DNA of 64,000 nucleotides from assembly GCA_903915655.1 (NCBI GenBank), contig CAIWTU010000051.1:62001-126000 (forward strand), in the 5' to 3' direction. Of this stretch, positions 29,856 through 40,085 are shown one piece after another; the stretch's first letter is position 1; the number at the start of each line of letters is the position of its first letter. Below the pieces are notes generated by a model, which did not search any database, was not told where the DNA came from, and saw nothing but the letters and a program-made list of their open reading frames with translations. Made by a program: the position numbers and the translations under genes. This DNA comes from an uncultured Geobacter sp. (GTDB lineage Bacteria > Desulfobacterota > Desulfuromonadia > Geobacterales > Geobacteraceae).

Positions 29856-31769
29856 TTACTTTATCAGGGCTGCAATAGAAGCAACTTTTCGTTCGCCGGA
29901 AAAAAAAGCCTCTGCCGCAGCGGCAATCCCCGCCCCGTCCAGACCGAGATCCTTCCGCAATTGCCCCTGGCTGCCATGTTCTATGTAATGGTCAGGAATT
30001 CCTAATCTTTTCACCCTTATTCCGGTGAGTCCTTCCATCTCCAGAAGTTCAAGCAGTGCACTGCCAAACCCCCCCTGGAGAACATTTTCCTCAACGGTAA
30101 GGAGGTTGCCGGTCCGTAACGCCGCGCAAATTATCATATCGCGGTCGAGCGGCTTGACAAAGCGCGCATTGATGACCGTTGCGCGGATTCCCTTACTGCG
30201 CAGCAGTTTTGCTCCCTCCAGAGCTGGATATACGGTGGCGCCGATGGCAACAATGGTGAGATCTTCCCCTTCTTCGAGCAACTCTCCTTTGCCGATTTCC
30301 AGGGTAAGGAGCGATGGATCCATTGTGACGCCATATCCTCGACCCCGCGGATAGCGTAATGCAATCGGTCGGTTGGAGTAGAGGGCCGTTTTTACCATGT
30401 GCTGCAGTTCATTTTCATCCTTCGGCGCCATTATCGTCATATCAGGAAGGTGACGCAGGAAGGAGAGATCAAATACACCGTGATGTGTAGGACCGTCGTC
30501 ACCTACCAGACCCGCCCTGTCCAGCGCCAGGGTTACCGGTAATTTCTGAAGACAGATGTCGTGAAAAACCTGGTCATAGGCACGCTGAGCAAAAGTGGAG
30601 TAGATGGCTGCTACCGGTCTGAAGCCGGAAACGGCCAGTCCTGCCGCAAAAGTCAGGGCATGCTGCTCTGCTATCCCCACATCAAAGAAACGGTCGGGGA
30701 ATGCCCTGGCAAAAGGGGCCAAGCCGGTACCGTCAGGCATGGCAGCCGTTATCGCAACGATTTTCGGGTCGGTTTCGGCCAGTTTCAGCATTGTTTCACC
30801 GAAGACAGCAGTATATGACTTGGCGCCCCCCTTGACTGGGAGAACTTTCCCGGTCTTGACATCAAAAGGGCCTATTCCATGGAAAGCTGCAGGATTTGTT
30901 TCCGCAGGGGGGTAACCATTCCCTTTTTTTGTTATGACGTGAATCAGCACCGGGCCTTCGATCTTGCGGCTGTTGAGGAATACCTCGACTAACTGGTTGA
31001 GGTCGTGACCCTGGATTGGGCCGATATATTCAAAGCCGAGGGCTTCAAACAGTATCCCGGGAGTAAGAAATCCCTTGAGGGAATTTTCAGCCCGCCTGGC
31101 GAAATGAAGGATATTGTTGCCGATTGCAGGGATGCTTTTTAATAATTTCTGCATCTCTTTTTTAAGCTCCCGGAAATAGCTCCCGGTAAGTTTACGCGAG
31201 ATAAAAGCGGAAAATGCCCCGACGTTCTGTGAAATAGACATGTCATTATCGTTCAGAACGACAATAAAATTTTTCCGCAGGTGCCCTGCCTGGTTCAGTG
31301 CCTCGAATGCAATCCCTCCGGTCAAGGCGCCGTCGCCGATAACGGCTATAACCTTGCTCTCGTTGGCCTTTAAGTGGGCTGCCGCAGCCATTCCGAGCCC
31401 GGCTGAGATAGAGGTCGACGCATGACCTGTGCCGAAGGCGTCATGTGGTGATTCAGATCTTTTCGGAAAGCCGCTCAATCCGTGGTATTGCCGCTGGGTG
31501 GGGAAAGCGTCGCGTCTACCCGTAAGGATCTTGTGAGTATATGCCTGGTGCCCCACATCCCAGATAATCTTGTCAAACGGAGAGTTGAAGCAATAGTGGA
31601 GGGCGAGGGTGAGTTCTACGCAGCCGAGGTTCGAGGCAAGATGACCCCCGGTCTTTGCAACGGTTTCTATGAGAAACTCTCGAATTTCAGCGGCAAGAAG
31701 GAGAAGATCACCTTCGCTCAGCTTTTTCAGATCGCCGGGGGAGTTTATTGTGTGGAGAAACTGAGACAT
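29856..31769 (-). CDS. dxs: 1-deoxy-D-xylulose-5-phosphate synthase
   Basis: First enzyme of the MEP isoprenoid pathway: pyruvate plus glyceraldehyde-3-phosphate to DXP, thiamine-diphosphate dependent. The protein is 637 residues. It has [38 protein letters not shown] and the thiamine-diphosphate motif [15 protein letters not shown]. The transketolase-like C-terminal half has [22 protein letters not shown] and RYPRG. It begins 16 bp after hpnA on the minus strand, so precursor supply is transcriptionally tied to hopanoid synthesis. Confidence 0.97.
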   Translation of the reverse strand: MSQFLHTINSPGDLKKLSEGDLLLLAAEIREFLIETVAKTGGHLASNLGCVELTLALHYCFNSPFDKIIWDVGHQAYTHKILTGRRDAFPTQRQYHGLSGFPKRSESPHDAFGTGHASTSISAGLGMAAAAHLKANESKVIAVIGDGALTGGIAFEALNQAGHLRKNFIVVLNDNDMSISQNVGAFSAFISRKLTGSYFRELKKEMQKLLKSIPAIGNNILHFARRAENSLKGFLTPGILFEALGFEYIGPIQGHDLNQLVEVFLNSRKIEGPVLIHVITKKGNGYPPAETNPAAFHGIGPFDVKTGKVLPVKGGAKSYTAVFGETMLKLAETDPKIVAITAAMPDGTGLAPFARAFPDRFFDVGIAEQHALTFAAGLAVSGFRPVAAIYSTFAQRAYDQVFHDICLQKLPVTLALDRAGLVGDDGPTHHGVFDLSFLRHLPDMTIMAPKDENELQHMVKTALYSNRPIALRYPRGRGYGVTMDPSLLTLEIGKGELLEEGEDLTIVAIGATVYPALEGAKLLRSKGIRATVINARFVKPLDRDMIICAALRTGNLLTVEENVLQGGFGSALLELLEMEGLTGIRVKRLGIPDHYIEHGSQGQLRKDLGLDGAGIAAAAEAFFSGERKVASIAALIK

Positions 31770-31785
31770 GTTAACTCCTGAAAGT

Positions 31786-32784
31786 CTAAAACTTTAATCG
31801 AGCATATCCTTCGGAGCGAAACCAGTCAACAGCTTTCTGCAGGGAATCCTTAACCGGTTGGCGGGGGAGGCCCAACTCTCTGACTGCTTTTGACGGATCA
31901 AAAAACATGAATTTGGCGGCCATCTGGACGCCGGCCAGCGGTATGAGGGGTTCTTTCCCGGTGATCCTGGAGATGGCCTCATTTATGTAGGCGGCAACCA
32001 GAATCGGTCCGTAGGGGAGCCTGATCTTTGGCGCAGGGATACCGGAAATTTCTTCCAAAAGGCCAAAAATCTGCCGTAGGGTAAGGTTTTCGTTGCCGAG
32101 GATATATTTCTCTCCGACTTTTCCCCTCGTGGCGGCGAGGAGATGTCCCTTGGCGCAGTCTTCCACATCGATTATATTCAGGCCGGTGTCGAGATATGCA
32201 GGCATTTTCCGATTCAGGAAATCGACTATTATTTTGCCTGTAGGGGTAGGTTTTATGTCGAGAGGGCCAATTGGAGTGGAGGGATTGACGATGACCAGCG
32301 GTAAACCCCGCAGTACAAAAGCGTCTGCTTCCCGTTCCGCGAGAAACTTGCTCTTTTTATAATGTCCGACCATATCGGCAAAGGAGACGGAGGCCATTTC
32401 ATTTCCCGGGGTACCATCGCCGGGGTTGCCGAGTGTACCGACGCTGCTGGTATATACCGCCTTTTCGACACCCTCTCTTAAAGCGGCTCCAAGAACGTTG
32501 CGGGTTCCATGCACATTGATGTCATACATGGTTGCCGGGTCTTTCGTCCAGAGGCGGTAATCGGCGGCTGCGTGGAAAAGGGTGTCACACCCTTTAAGCC
32601 CCCTTTTCAGTGACAGGTTGTCACGCAGGTCGCCTTCACATGCTTCTATATCGAGTTTCGACAGATTTCTCCGGTCGGAATTCGGCCTGACCAGGGCCTT
32701 GACCTCGCAGCCTTGACGCAGCAGTTCTCTGATCAGACTTGCGCCGATGAATCCGGTCGCCCCGGTAACGAAAACTTTCTTCAT
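31786..32784 (-). CDS. hpnA: Hopanoid-associated NAD-dependent sugar epimerase HpnA
   Basis: A 332-residue extended short-chain dehydrogenase/reductase. The NAD loop is [11 protein letters not shown] (about 7-17). YTSSVGTLG and the catalytic YKKSK follow (about 110 and 140). The family is linked to hopanoid clusters, but its exact reaction is not established. It lies between shc and dxs, 214 bp after the shc stop and 16 bp before dxs. A generic sugar-nucleotide epimerase or reductase is the alternative reading. Confidence 0.88.
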   Translation of the reverse strand: MKKVFVTGATGFIGASLIRELLRQGCEVKALVRPNSDRRNLSKLDIEACEGDLRDNLSLKRGLKGCDTLFHAAADYRLWTKDPATMYDINVHGTRNVLGAALREGVEKAVYTSSVGTLGNPGDGTPGNEMASVSFADMVGHYKKSKFLAEREADAFVLRGLPLVIVNPSTPIGPLDIKPTPTGKIIVDFLNRKMPAYLDTGLNIIDVEDCAKGHLLAATRGKVGEKYILGNENLTLRQIFGLLEEISGIPAPKIRLPYGPILVAAYINEAISRITGKEPLIPLAGVQMAAKFMFFDPSKAVRELGLPRQPVKDSLQKAVDWFRSEGYARLKF

Positions 32785-32934
32785 TCTTGTAATGTGTCCC
32801 CTGTTTTTAAGGATATATAAAAGCGCCGCTCCTTGATCTCAAAAAGGGAGAAAACAGAGTGACGAGCGGCCTACGCACTCCAGTTTGGCTCTGCTTTGTC
32901 GGAAAGTAAATTCAGGGATAGCCAAAAAAAAGAG

Positions 32935-32980
32935 CTTCGATCCCGCTCGGCGTGCATATGTTCCCCGAGCGGAGTCGAAG
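32935..32980. repeat. REP-like imperfect inverted repeat between shc and hpnA
   Basis: Two 16-base arms (CTTCGATCCCGCTCGG and CCGAGCGGAGTCGAAG, 14 of 16 complementary) flank a 14-base loop. The right arm is a sequence I know as a widespread dispersed repeat. It sits in the 214-bp gap downstream of shc and could reduce read-through into hpnA-dxs. Confidence 0.65.
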
Positions 32981-32998
32981 GGAGCAGAAAAGAGAGAG

Positions 32999-35071
32999 TC
33001 AATGGCTACAGTCGCCAAACAAAATATCTGTTCGGAGATTATCTCCGGCAAGGCTGCGGAATTTACCCAGAGCCATAAGAGGGAAGCAGTTGCGGTAAAT
33101 ATGGTACTTGATCATGAAATATTTGGGGAAACCGGTGCCGGTAAATTGATCTTCGTCCCAGGTTCCGTCAGCTTTCTGGGTTTTTAAAAGATACTGGAGA
33201 CCTCGCTGTACCGATACCGAATGTGTCTCTTTTGTGACCATGAGGGCAAGGAGCGCCCAGGCGGTTTGCGAAGGGGTACTTTCCCCGATCCCTGCCAGTG
33301 AGCGATCGTTATAGGATGCGCAACTTTCTCCCCATCCCCCGTCAGCGTTCTGTTTCAATTTAAGCCAGAGCGCCGCCTTCTGGATGTAAGGCTGTGAAAG
33401 GTCTTCACCGATTGCAGCCAGCCCACTGACTACCGACCAGGTGCCGTATATATAATTTACACCCCATCGACCCCACCAGGGACCTTCCGGTTCCTGGTGC
33501 TTTTTTATGTAGTCGAGGGCCAGCCCTGCAGCCAGATGGTCCTTTGGATAGTCAAATGTCCCCATCAATTCCAGCATCCTTCCCGTGAGGTCTGCGGTAG
33601 GGGGGTCGATCAGTGCTTCCAGGTCGGCGAAGGGGATTTTATTGAGGATGTGTTTGGTGTTGTCCTTGTCGAACGCTCCCCAGCCGCCGTTCTTGCTCTG
33701 CATGCCGAGGCACCAGTTTATCCCGCGCCGAATGGCATGTTCCTTTTCGGCACGGTCTTTAACCTGCACGTCTTTAATGGCCATCATTACAATTCCGGAG
33801 TCGTCCACATCAGGATACCAGTCATTGAGGAATTCAAAGGCCCATCCTCCCGGTTCCAGGTCGGGGCTCTTGACCTTCCAGTCGCCAGGTTTCCGCACTT
33901 CTTTATCGAGCAGCCATTGGGCGGCCTTTACCAGCGCAGGATGGTCGTTCGGGACATCGGAATCGATCAGGGCTTTCAGCGCCAGGGCGGTGTCCCAGAT
34001 CGGCGAGACACATGACTGAAGCACAAGGCTGTTTTCATCCTCGATACAGAAATTGGCCAGTGCATCCAGCCCGCTGACGACTGCAGGATGATCATTGGCG
34101 TAACCGAGGCAGTGCAGGGCAAGGACCGAATTGAGCATGGCCGGCTGAATTCCTCCCCAGTCGCCAGTCGGCTCTTGATGGTCTAGAACCCATTTCTCAG
34201 CCACGCAGAGGGCTTTCTTCATGAAAGGTCTGATCGGGTTGCTTTCATAAATTTTGAGCAGATGATCGACGCCTATAAAGAAATTTTTCCAGGTAAGGAT
34301 TCCCTCTTCTTTGTTGAATGTATAGTCTATCGGGCGGGGTGGACGAACGTAAAGTTCCTGTACCCTTGCCCATGGCGGCAGTTTGCGCACCGGTCTTTCC
34401 GCCATTATGATTGAGAGGGGTATAATCGTCGCCCTGGACCAGCTGGAAAATTCATACATGTTGAAGTAGGCCCAGTTTGGAAGGAGAGACAGTTCTATCG
34501 GCATGGACGGGACACCGAACCAGGCGAACTCGCCGAACAGGGCGAGGAAAATTTTTGTAAAAACCCGGCACTTGATGATCCCGCCGTTATCCAGGATAAA
34601 CGAGCGCGCCTTTACCATAGCCGGGTGATTGACCTCGTAACCGGATAGCTTCAGAGCGAAGTACGCTTCTACCGTGGTTGAAAGGTCGCCGGGGCCGCCG
34701 TAGTAAATCGTCCAGTATCCCTCGTTCGTCTGCTTGTCAAGAAGGTAATTGGCCATCTTTCTTTCCCGAACCTTGTCGACCATTCCGAGAAAGTGGAAAA
34801 GCATGACATATTCGGCAGTGATTGTTGCATTCGACTCCAGCTCGGCCCACCAGTAACCATCAGGAAGCTGCTCTCTGAAGAAAAATTCACAACTCCGCTG
34901 TATGGCGACATCAAGAGGGGTGTTCTGCTCTACATTTCTTTTTTTCCATATGGAGGAAGGGAGATGGTGAATTTTTGCGCCAGGTTTTGTCGAGGATGCT
35001 TCAAGATCTTCTCTCGGGGGGGTGTTCAGCGATGTCAATGCGCCGGAAATGTGATGCTTAAAGGATTTCAT
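32999..35071 (-). CDS. shc: Squalene-hopene cyclase
   Basis: Cyclises squalene to hopene, the committed step of hopanoid synthesis, at the membrane surface. From the ATG at 35071 (ribosome site CCAGGAG) the protein is 690 residues; an in-frame start 45 bases upstream lacks such a site. The catalytic acid motif DVDD (near residue 420) is intact. Several QW-type repeats are visible (GYWTIYYGGPGDLS, PTGDWGGIQP, KNGGWGAFD, ADGGWGESC, ADGTWDEDQ). Head-to-head with hpnN, it shares a 408-bp control region. Confidence 0.97.
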   Translation of the reverse strand: MKSFKHHISGALTSLNTPPREDLEASSTKPGAKIHHLPSSIWKKRNVEQNTPLDVAIQRSCEFFFREQLPDGYWWAELESNATITAEYVMLFHFLGMVDKVRERKMANYLLDKQTNEGYWTIYYGGPGDLSTTVEAYFALKLSGYEVNHPAMVKARSFILDNGGIIKCRVFTKIFLALFGEFAWFGVPSMPIELSLLPNWAYFNMYEFSSWSRATIIPLSIIMAERPVRKLPPWARVQELYVRPPRPIDYTFNKEEGILTWKNFFIGVDHLLKIYESNPIRPFMKKALCVAEKWVLDHQEPTGDWGGIQPAMLNSVLALHCLGYANDHPAVVSGLDALANFCIEDENSLVLQSCVSPIWDTALALKALIDSDVPNDHPALVKAAQWLLDKEVRKPGDWKVKSPDLEPGGWAFEFLNDWYPDVDDSGIVMMAIKDVQVKDRAEKEHAIRRGINWCLGMQSKNGGWGAFDKDNTKHILNKIPFADLEALIDPPTADLTGRMLELMGTFDYPKDHLAAGLALDYIKKHQEPEGPWWGRWGVNYIYGTWSVVSGLAAIGEDLSQPYIQKAALWLKLKQNADGGWGESCASYNDRSLAGIGESTPSQTAWALLALMVTKETHSVSVQRGLQYLLKTQKADGTWDEDQFTGTGFPKYFMIKYHIYRNCFPLMALGKFRSLAGDNLRTDILFGDCSH

Positions 35072-35479
35072 TGGGTAGTGCTCCTGGTCTGATCCATTTA
35101 GATGACAGCTTTGCAAAAGATCCGATTGCAGAGTCGAGGTTCAGTTTGTTCCGTTCAATCGCCAAGGATTGCATTTTTTCCCATCCCTGGCCTCAAACTC
35201 AACATGGTTTTCTCAGACTTGCATCTGGTACTTTTGACTTGGCTGTCCCTCTTCTGACTTGGTCGCTCTTAAGGCGCAAGCTTAATCTGCCCATGTCATG
35301 GATAACGAGGGAGGATAAACAATGTGTAACTACCATATTTTTACAAAAAGGTACACTATTTTTAACAGTTGAGACTATTATGTTACAATTTCGGCAAATC
35401 ACGGCTGTGTAAGCCGGTTGATTTCATGTTGCAGCTATGTTACCCTCAGAGATCTGATCTGCAGGGGGGAAGCAACCAT
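35072..35479. promoter_or_regulatory. Divergent control region of shc and hpnN
   Basis: A 408-bp gene-free stretch. A direct repeat, TTTTGACTTGG and TTCTGACTTGG (around 35234-35262), could be a regulator site. TTAACA, a 16-bp spacer and TACAAT (35362-35389) forms a plausible plus-strand promoter about 90 bases before hpnN. I see no clear consensus promoter for shc and no riboswitch. Confidence 0.4.
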
Positions 35480-38182
35480 ATGATTAATGAAAAAATAAAT
35501 GCCGGATTTTTTGGCTTTATAGCCCGGAACGCGCGTTCCATTCTTGCCATAGCACTGGTCCTGTCACTTGTTTCTATCTATTATACAAAGAACAATATGA
35601 CGTTTCTCACCGGCAGAGACGATCTTATGCCGAAGAATACCCAGTTTCAGAGGGATTATAACGAGTACCGGCAGGAATTCGGTGACATGGAGGAAATAGT
35701 AGTAGTAATCGAATCTGCTGATCAGGAAAAAGCAGCACGTTTTGGTGAACTTCTCTATCAGAAGCTGAACAAAGATAATAGAACCTTCCGGGAAGTCTTT
35801 TATCCCTATAATCTGCCATTTTTCAAGAATAACGGTTTTCTTTTCATGCCATTGGCAGAACTGAAGGCCCTGCATGAAAATATTGTCAAGGCCAGTCCAG
35901 TTTTGCAGCCCCTGTCGGCCTCTCCATCGATCCGGACCCTTTTTTCTTCATTGACCGAACAGATAGACTCTTTCCTGGCGTCTGGCGGCGGCACTCCCAA
36001 TGGCAGTGAAAAGCTGGCGAGTCTTACTTTCATGCTCGATAAGCTAGGGAGGGGTTTCGAGGGATTTGGCAAAAAAGGTCAAGCCCCTTTCTCCCTTGAA
36101 GAATTCCTTATGGGTAAAGGGAAGAACGGAGAGGAATCATCCTTTGCCAGGGCTGGCAGAACACAGATCTTGACGGTGCTGCCTGCAAAGGATTCCTCCA
36201 GTTTCGTCCCGGCGGAAAAGGCCATCAAGCTGTTGCGCTTACATATCAAGCAACTCCAGGGGATGAAAGGTTTCAAAGATCTAAAGGTCGGGCTTACCGG
36301 AACACCGGTTCTGGAGTATGAGGAGATGGATACGAGTCAGCGTGATATCGCCATTGCCACTATCATTTCCCTGCTCCTTACGGTTATCCTGCTTCTGTTT
36401 GCCTTCAGGGGGGTAGGGAATGTTTTTGCCGCAATGCTCTCGCTCCTTATTGCCCTGGCGCTTTCTTTCGGGCTGGCGACGTTACTTGTAGGCCACCTGA
36501 ATATACTTTCCATGGTATTTGCCATTATGCTTGTCGGTATCGGAATTGAATACGGGATCCAGGTGGTGCTCAGGTATCAGGAGGAAATTGGCAAGGGGAG
36601 TACGGAATTCGATGCCATAAGGGCCGGTCTTGAGAAAAATGTCTGGGCTATTACCATGGCAGCAGCAACCGTCGCCTCTGCCTTTCTGACCTTCGTCCTT
36701 ACCGATTTCAAAGGGATAGCCGAACTCGGCATTATTGCTAGCTTGGGCATCGCGATCTGTGTCGTCGTTACATTTACGGTCCTCCCTGCGATCCTGGTCG
36801 TCATGTCGAAATACAGGAAGCCGGGGAAATGCGTATCGTCGGCCCCGGTGAAAAATCCGGAGCCTGCTCTGCTGGTTCGTATCCTTTTCGGCTACCCGAA
36901 GATTGTAATTGCCATTACTCTGGTCCTTTGCATAGCTTCGATCTACCCCCTGCTCCACGTAAGGTTTGATTATAACCTCTTGAATCTCCAGGCAAAAGGG
37001 CTGGAATCGGTAAGCTATGCCCACAAGTTGATGAAAAGCTCGGAGAACTCCGTCTACTTTGCCGTGGTCACCGCCTCTTCGGCTTCAGAGGCAGCCGCAA
37101 AAAGCAAGAAGCTGGAGGCGCTTCCGAGCGTTGACCACGTAGTCACCCTGAGCTCCTTTGTTCCCGAAGATCAGAAGCAGAAACTGGCGATAATAGCTTC
37201 CCTGCGAAGAATTTTTGCGGAGATCAAACCGGCTGAATACGAGGAAGAGCTGCGGGTTATGGAACTCCCGACGGTCTTTGAAAACTTCCGAAATGCTACG
37301 GAGAGACTGAAAGTCTACCTGGAGAAGGAAAAAAAACCGGAAGCGGTTGAGGTAAAGAAATTTCTGAATACCCTCGACCGCTTTTTCACCGGCCTCGAAA
37401 AGGAGAAAGATAACGGCGCATTGCTCATGCTGAAGGATTTCCAGGGGGGGATGCTGGCCGGTCTGCCGGAAAAGATCGGCTTTCTGAAGGCAAGTCTCAA
37501 CCCTACGCTGGTCACCATGGCCGACATCCCGCAGGAACTGAGGTCGCGCTTCGTCGGCAGGTCTGGCAAATATCTCCTGCAGGTGGCGCCAAGGAAGGAA
37601 ATCTTTGAACGGGAACCTCTCGAGGCCTTTCTCGTTGATGTCCGCAAGGTGGATCCCCATGCGACTGGCGAACCGGTTATGGTTTACGAGTCGATGACCA
37701 TTATGCGTGATGCTTACCGGGGTGCATTCCTCTACGCCTTTATTGCCATTTCGGTAATTCTGCTGATTACTTTCAGAAGTTTCAAGGCGGCGGCTATCGG
37801 GCTGATCCCGCTCGTTGTCGGGGTCCTGTTTATGGTAAGCGGCATGTGGCTGACCGGTATAGACTTCAATTCCGCCAATATCATAGTAATGCCGCTGATA
37901 TTGGGAATTGCTGTTGATTCTGGTATTTACATTATTAACCGCTTCCGCCGGGAAGGTGAAACAAGCGTGGAAGTGGTATCTCGCAGCGCCGGCAGGGGTG
38001 TGATCTACAATACCTTCATGATCATGGCCAGTTTCGGGGCGCTTATGGTGGCCCATCACAGGGGGCTCTTTTCCATCGGTGCGATAATGTCAATGGGGAT
38101 GGCAGCCTGTCAGGTCGCATTTATTCTGGTCCTTCCTGCCGTTTTGACACTGTGCGCCGGCAAGTATAAAAGGGAACCGTAG
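35480..38182 (+). CDS. hpnN: Hopanoid-associated RND transporter HpnN
   Basis: A 900-residue RND-superfamily membrane protein of the MMPL/HpnN type, which moves hopanoids to the outer membrane. The N-terminal helix (about 12-30) precedes a large periplasmic domain (about 35-270). Five to six helices follow from about 285 (IIVLLLTVILLLFAF-like segments, LNILSMVFAIMLVGIGIEYG). A second half repeats the layout with NSANIIVMPLILGIAVDSG near 800. The ATG at 35480 is preceded by AGGGGGGAAG; the frame opens 111 bases earlier without a ribosome site. Divergence from shc fits the role. Confidence 0.92.
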   Translation: MINEKINAGFFGFIARNARSILAIALVLSLVSIYYTKNNMTFLTGRDDLMPKNTQFQRDYNEYRQEFGDMEEIVVVIESADQEKAARFGELLYQKLNKDNRTFREVFYPYNLPFFKNNGFLFMPLAELKALHENIVKASPVLQPLSASPSIRTLFSSLTEQIDSFLASGGGTPNGSEKLASLTFMLDKLGRGFEGFGKKGQAPFSLEEFLMGKGKNGEESSFARAGRTQILTVLPAKDSSSFVPAEKAIKLLRLHIKQLQGMKGFKDLKVGLTGTPVLEYEEMDTSQRDIAIATIISLLLTVILLLFAFRGVGNVFAAMLSLLIALALSFGLATLLVGHLNILSMVFAIMLVGIGIEYGIQVVLRYQEEIGKGSTEFDAIRAGLEKNVWAITMAAATVASAFLTFVLTDFKGIAELGIIASLGIAICVVVTFTVLPAILVVMSKYRKPGKCVSSAPVKNPEPALLVRILFGYPKIVIAITLVLCIASIYPLLHVRFDYNLLNLQAKGLESVSYAHKLMKSSENSVYFAVVTASSASEAAAKSKKLEALPSVDHVVTLSSFVPEDQKQKLAIIASLRRIFAEIKPAEYEEELRVMELPTVFENFRNATERLKVYLEKEKKPEAVEVKKFLNTLDRFFTGLEKEKDNGALLMLKDFQGGMLAGLPEKIGFLKASLNPTLVTMADIPQELRSRFVGRSGKYLLQVAPRKEIFEREPLEAFLVDVRKVDPHATGEPVMVYESMTIMRDAYRGAFLYAFIAISVILLITFRSFKAAAIGLIPLVVGVLFMVSGMWLTGIDFNSANIIVMPLILGIAVDSGIYIINRFRREGETSVEVVSRSAGRGVIYNTFMIMASFGALMVAHHRGLFSIGAIMSMGMAACQVAFILVLPAVLTLCAGKYKREP

Positions 38183-38187
38183 TTTAT

Positions 38188-38784
38188 ATGGTTGAACTCT
38201 CCGTAAAAGGGCCCTTGGAACTCTTGCGTGGTCCGGTTGCCTTATCCCATCTCTTTCTGCGTGAGAGGGTGAAGCCTGGTGACCGTGTAATCGATGCCAC
38301 CTGTGGCAACGGTGGGGATACCCTGATTATGGCAGAACTGGTAGGGAAGCTGGGCAAGGTCTGGTCCTTTGACATAGAGAACGAGGCGCTTTCCCGGGCG
38401 AGTACCCGGCTGATTGCTGCCGGTTACAGCTCGTGGGTGGAGTTTGTGGCTGCCGGACATGAAAGGCTTGCCGGTTATGTCTCAGAGTCTGTGCGTGCGG
38501 TGGTTTTTAATCTTGGCTACCTGCCTGGGAGCAGCAAGGAAAACGCTACTCGACCGGAAACCACCCTTGCCGCACTTGAGCAGGCCTCCCGGCTCCTGAT
38601 CAGAGGTGGTATAATTCTGGTGGTTGTCTATACAGGACATCCGGGCGGAGCGGAAGAAGGGCGCGTGGTGGAAGAGTGGGCAACCGGGTGTCCGCAAAAT
38701 GACTTTAATGTCTGGTGCAGCAGGATGCTCAACCGCCAGAAAAATCCGCCTTATCTTTTACTGATAGAAAAAATGAATGCCTGA
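38188..38784 (+). CDS. mnmM: MnmM/YtqB-family SAM-dependent methyltransferase
   Basis: A 198-residue class I methyltransferase resembling B. subtilis YtqB (MnmM), which methylates the aminomethyl group of wobble 2-thiouridine in tRNA. SAM-binding motif I is DATCGNGGDT (about 32-41). The family marks FNLGYLPGS, VVVYTGHPGG and the C-terminal RQKNPPYLLLIEK match closely. It starts 5 bp after hpnN, inside a hopanoid transcript, though a tRNA-modification role has no obvious link to hopanoids. A lipid-directed activity cannot be excluded. Confidence 0.78.
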   Translation: MVELSVKGPLELLRGPVALSHLFLRERVKPGDRVIDATCGNGGDTLIMAELVGKLGKVWSFDIENEALSRASTRLIAAGYSSWVEFVAAGHERLAGYVSESVRAVVFNLGYLPGSSKENATRPETTLAALEQASRLLIRGGIILVVVYTGHPGGAEEGRVVEEWATGCPQNDFNVWCSRMLNRQKNPPYLLLIEKMNA

Positions 38785-38807
38785 TATCAACTTCGGGAGA
38801 AGTTTCT

Positions 38808-40007
38808 ATGCTCTATAATCTTCTGCCATTTTTAATTATTTCACCACCGCTTTTCTACGGCCTCTTTTCCCTCTATTGCGCCCGGGATTTTTTTTCCCGC
38901 TCCCACCGGGTTGACCGCTCATCTCCACCTGTTACGATACTCAAGCCGGTCAAGGGGCTCGACCCTGAAAGCTTTGCCAATTTTGCTTCTTTCTGCCGGC
39001 AGGATTACCCCCGGTTTCAGATAGTTTTTGTGGCAGCTTCTCCTAACGACCCGGTAATCAAGGTTATACGGGATCTCATTACCCAATATCCGGACGTTGA
39101 TATGGAACTTGTAATAGATGACCGGATATATGGCGCCAACTACAAGGTCTGCAATCTGATCAATGCATATCACAGGGCAAAATATGACATTCTGATCGTT
39201 TGTGACTGCGATATTCTGGTTGACCCCCTTTACCTGCGGCAGGTCATTGCCCCCTTCGCCGATCCGGCAGTCGGTCTTGTGACCTCGCTGTATCGCAGTA
39301 CGAAAGTTCGAGGGTTCGCCACCGCCCTGGAAGCGATGGGGTTCAGCTCGGAGATGGTTCCGAATGTCATGGTCGCCATGAAGCTGGAGGGCCTTTCATT
39401 CGCAATGGGAGCCACGATGGCGTTGCGCCGGGAGGCGTTGTTGAAAATCGGTGGATTCCATGCCCTGGTCGACTATCTTGCCGATGATTACCAGCTTGGC
39501 CAGATGGTCCGTCGCGCCGGTTATAAACTGCGCCTCTCCCGGCATTATGTGGAAAGCGTAATGAAACGGGAAAGTCTGAAAGAAATAGTTTCCCGCCAGT
39601 TGCGATGGGCAAGAACCATGCGGGCCAGTCGTCCGGCCGGGTTTTTTGCGTCCGGAATCACCCAGACCGTTCCACTGGCGCTATTTGCCCTGATTGCTTC
39701 CGGTCCTTCGGCGGCCGGCGGGTGGGCCGTTCTGCTCCTTACTTCCGTCCGGATCGTATCTGCCGTCACATTCAGCAGGTTCTATGTCAGGGATGCCATC
39801 CTCCCCCGTTTTCTCTGGCTCCTCCCTCTCAGGGATATCCTGTCGAGTATGACATGGGCACTCTCGTTCCTTGGCAATCGTGTCGTCTGGCGCGGCGCTC
39901 TCTTCCGCATCCTGCCCGGGGGCAAAATAATTGAGGTAAAGAAGAAACTGCCGGAGTCTAATCCTGGAACCCGTAGTTTTCATCCGGGGTTTACGGATGG
40001 AAACTGA
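38808..40007 (+). CDS. hpnI: Hopanoid-associated family 2 glycosyltransferase HpnI
   Basis: A 399-residue membrane glycosyltransferase of the ceramide-glucosyltransferase type. An N-terminal helix (about 5-25) is followed by the GT2 domain: VTILKPVKGLDPE, the DDRIYGANYKV segment, CDCDILV (metal-binding DxD) and RRQLRWARTMR-like acceptor motif (SRQLRWARTMR). Three C-terminal helices follow. HpnI adds N-acetylglucosamine to bacteriohopanetetrol in studied bacteria. The ATG at 38808 has GGGAGAAG upstream and begins at the membrane helix. A hairpin (39975-40005) overlaps the stop region. Confidence 0.87.
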   Translation: MLYNLLPFLIISPPLFYGLFSLYCARDFFSRSHRVDRSSPPVTILKPVKGLDPESFANFASFCRQDYPRFQIVFVAASPNDPVIKVIRDLITQYPDVDMELVIDDRIYGANYKVCNLINAYHRAKYDILIVCDCDILVDPLYLRQVIAPFADPAVGLVTSLYRSTKVRGFATALEAMGFSSEMVPNVMVAMKLEGLSFAMGATMALRREALLKIGGFHALVDYLADDYQLGQMVRRAGYKLRLSRHYVESVMKRESLKEIVSRQLRWARTMRASRPAGFFASGITQTVPLALFALIASGPSAAGGWAVLLLTSVRIVSAVTFSRFYVRDAILPRFLWLLPLRDILSSMTWALSFLGNRVVWRGALFRILPGGKIIEVKKKLPESNPGTRSFHPGFTDGN

Positions 40008-40085
40008 TTAATCCATGCCGGGTCTCCTTTACTTTGCTTTATAGATCTAATATACTTTTTTTACTGAAACCTTTCCGGGGCGCCA

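Noticed and set aside
37085-38059. 324-codon minus-strand open frame opposite hpnN
   Set aside because: No recognisable motif; the plus strand encodes clear RND transporter sequence throughout.
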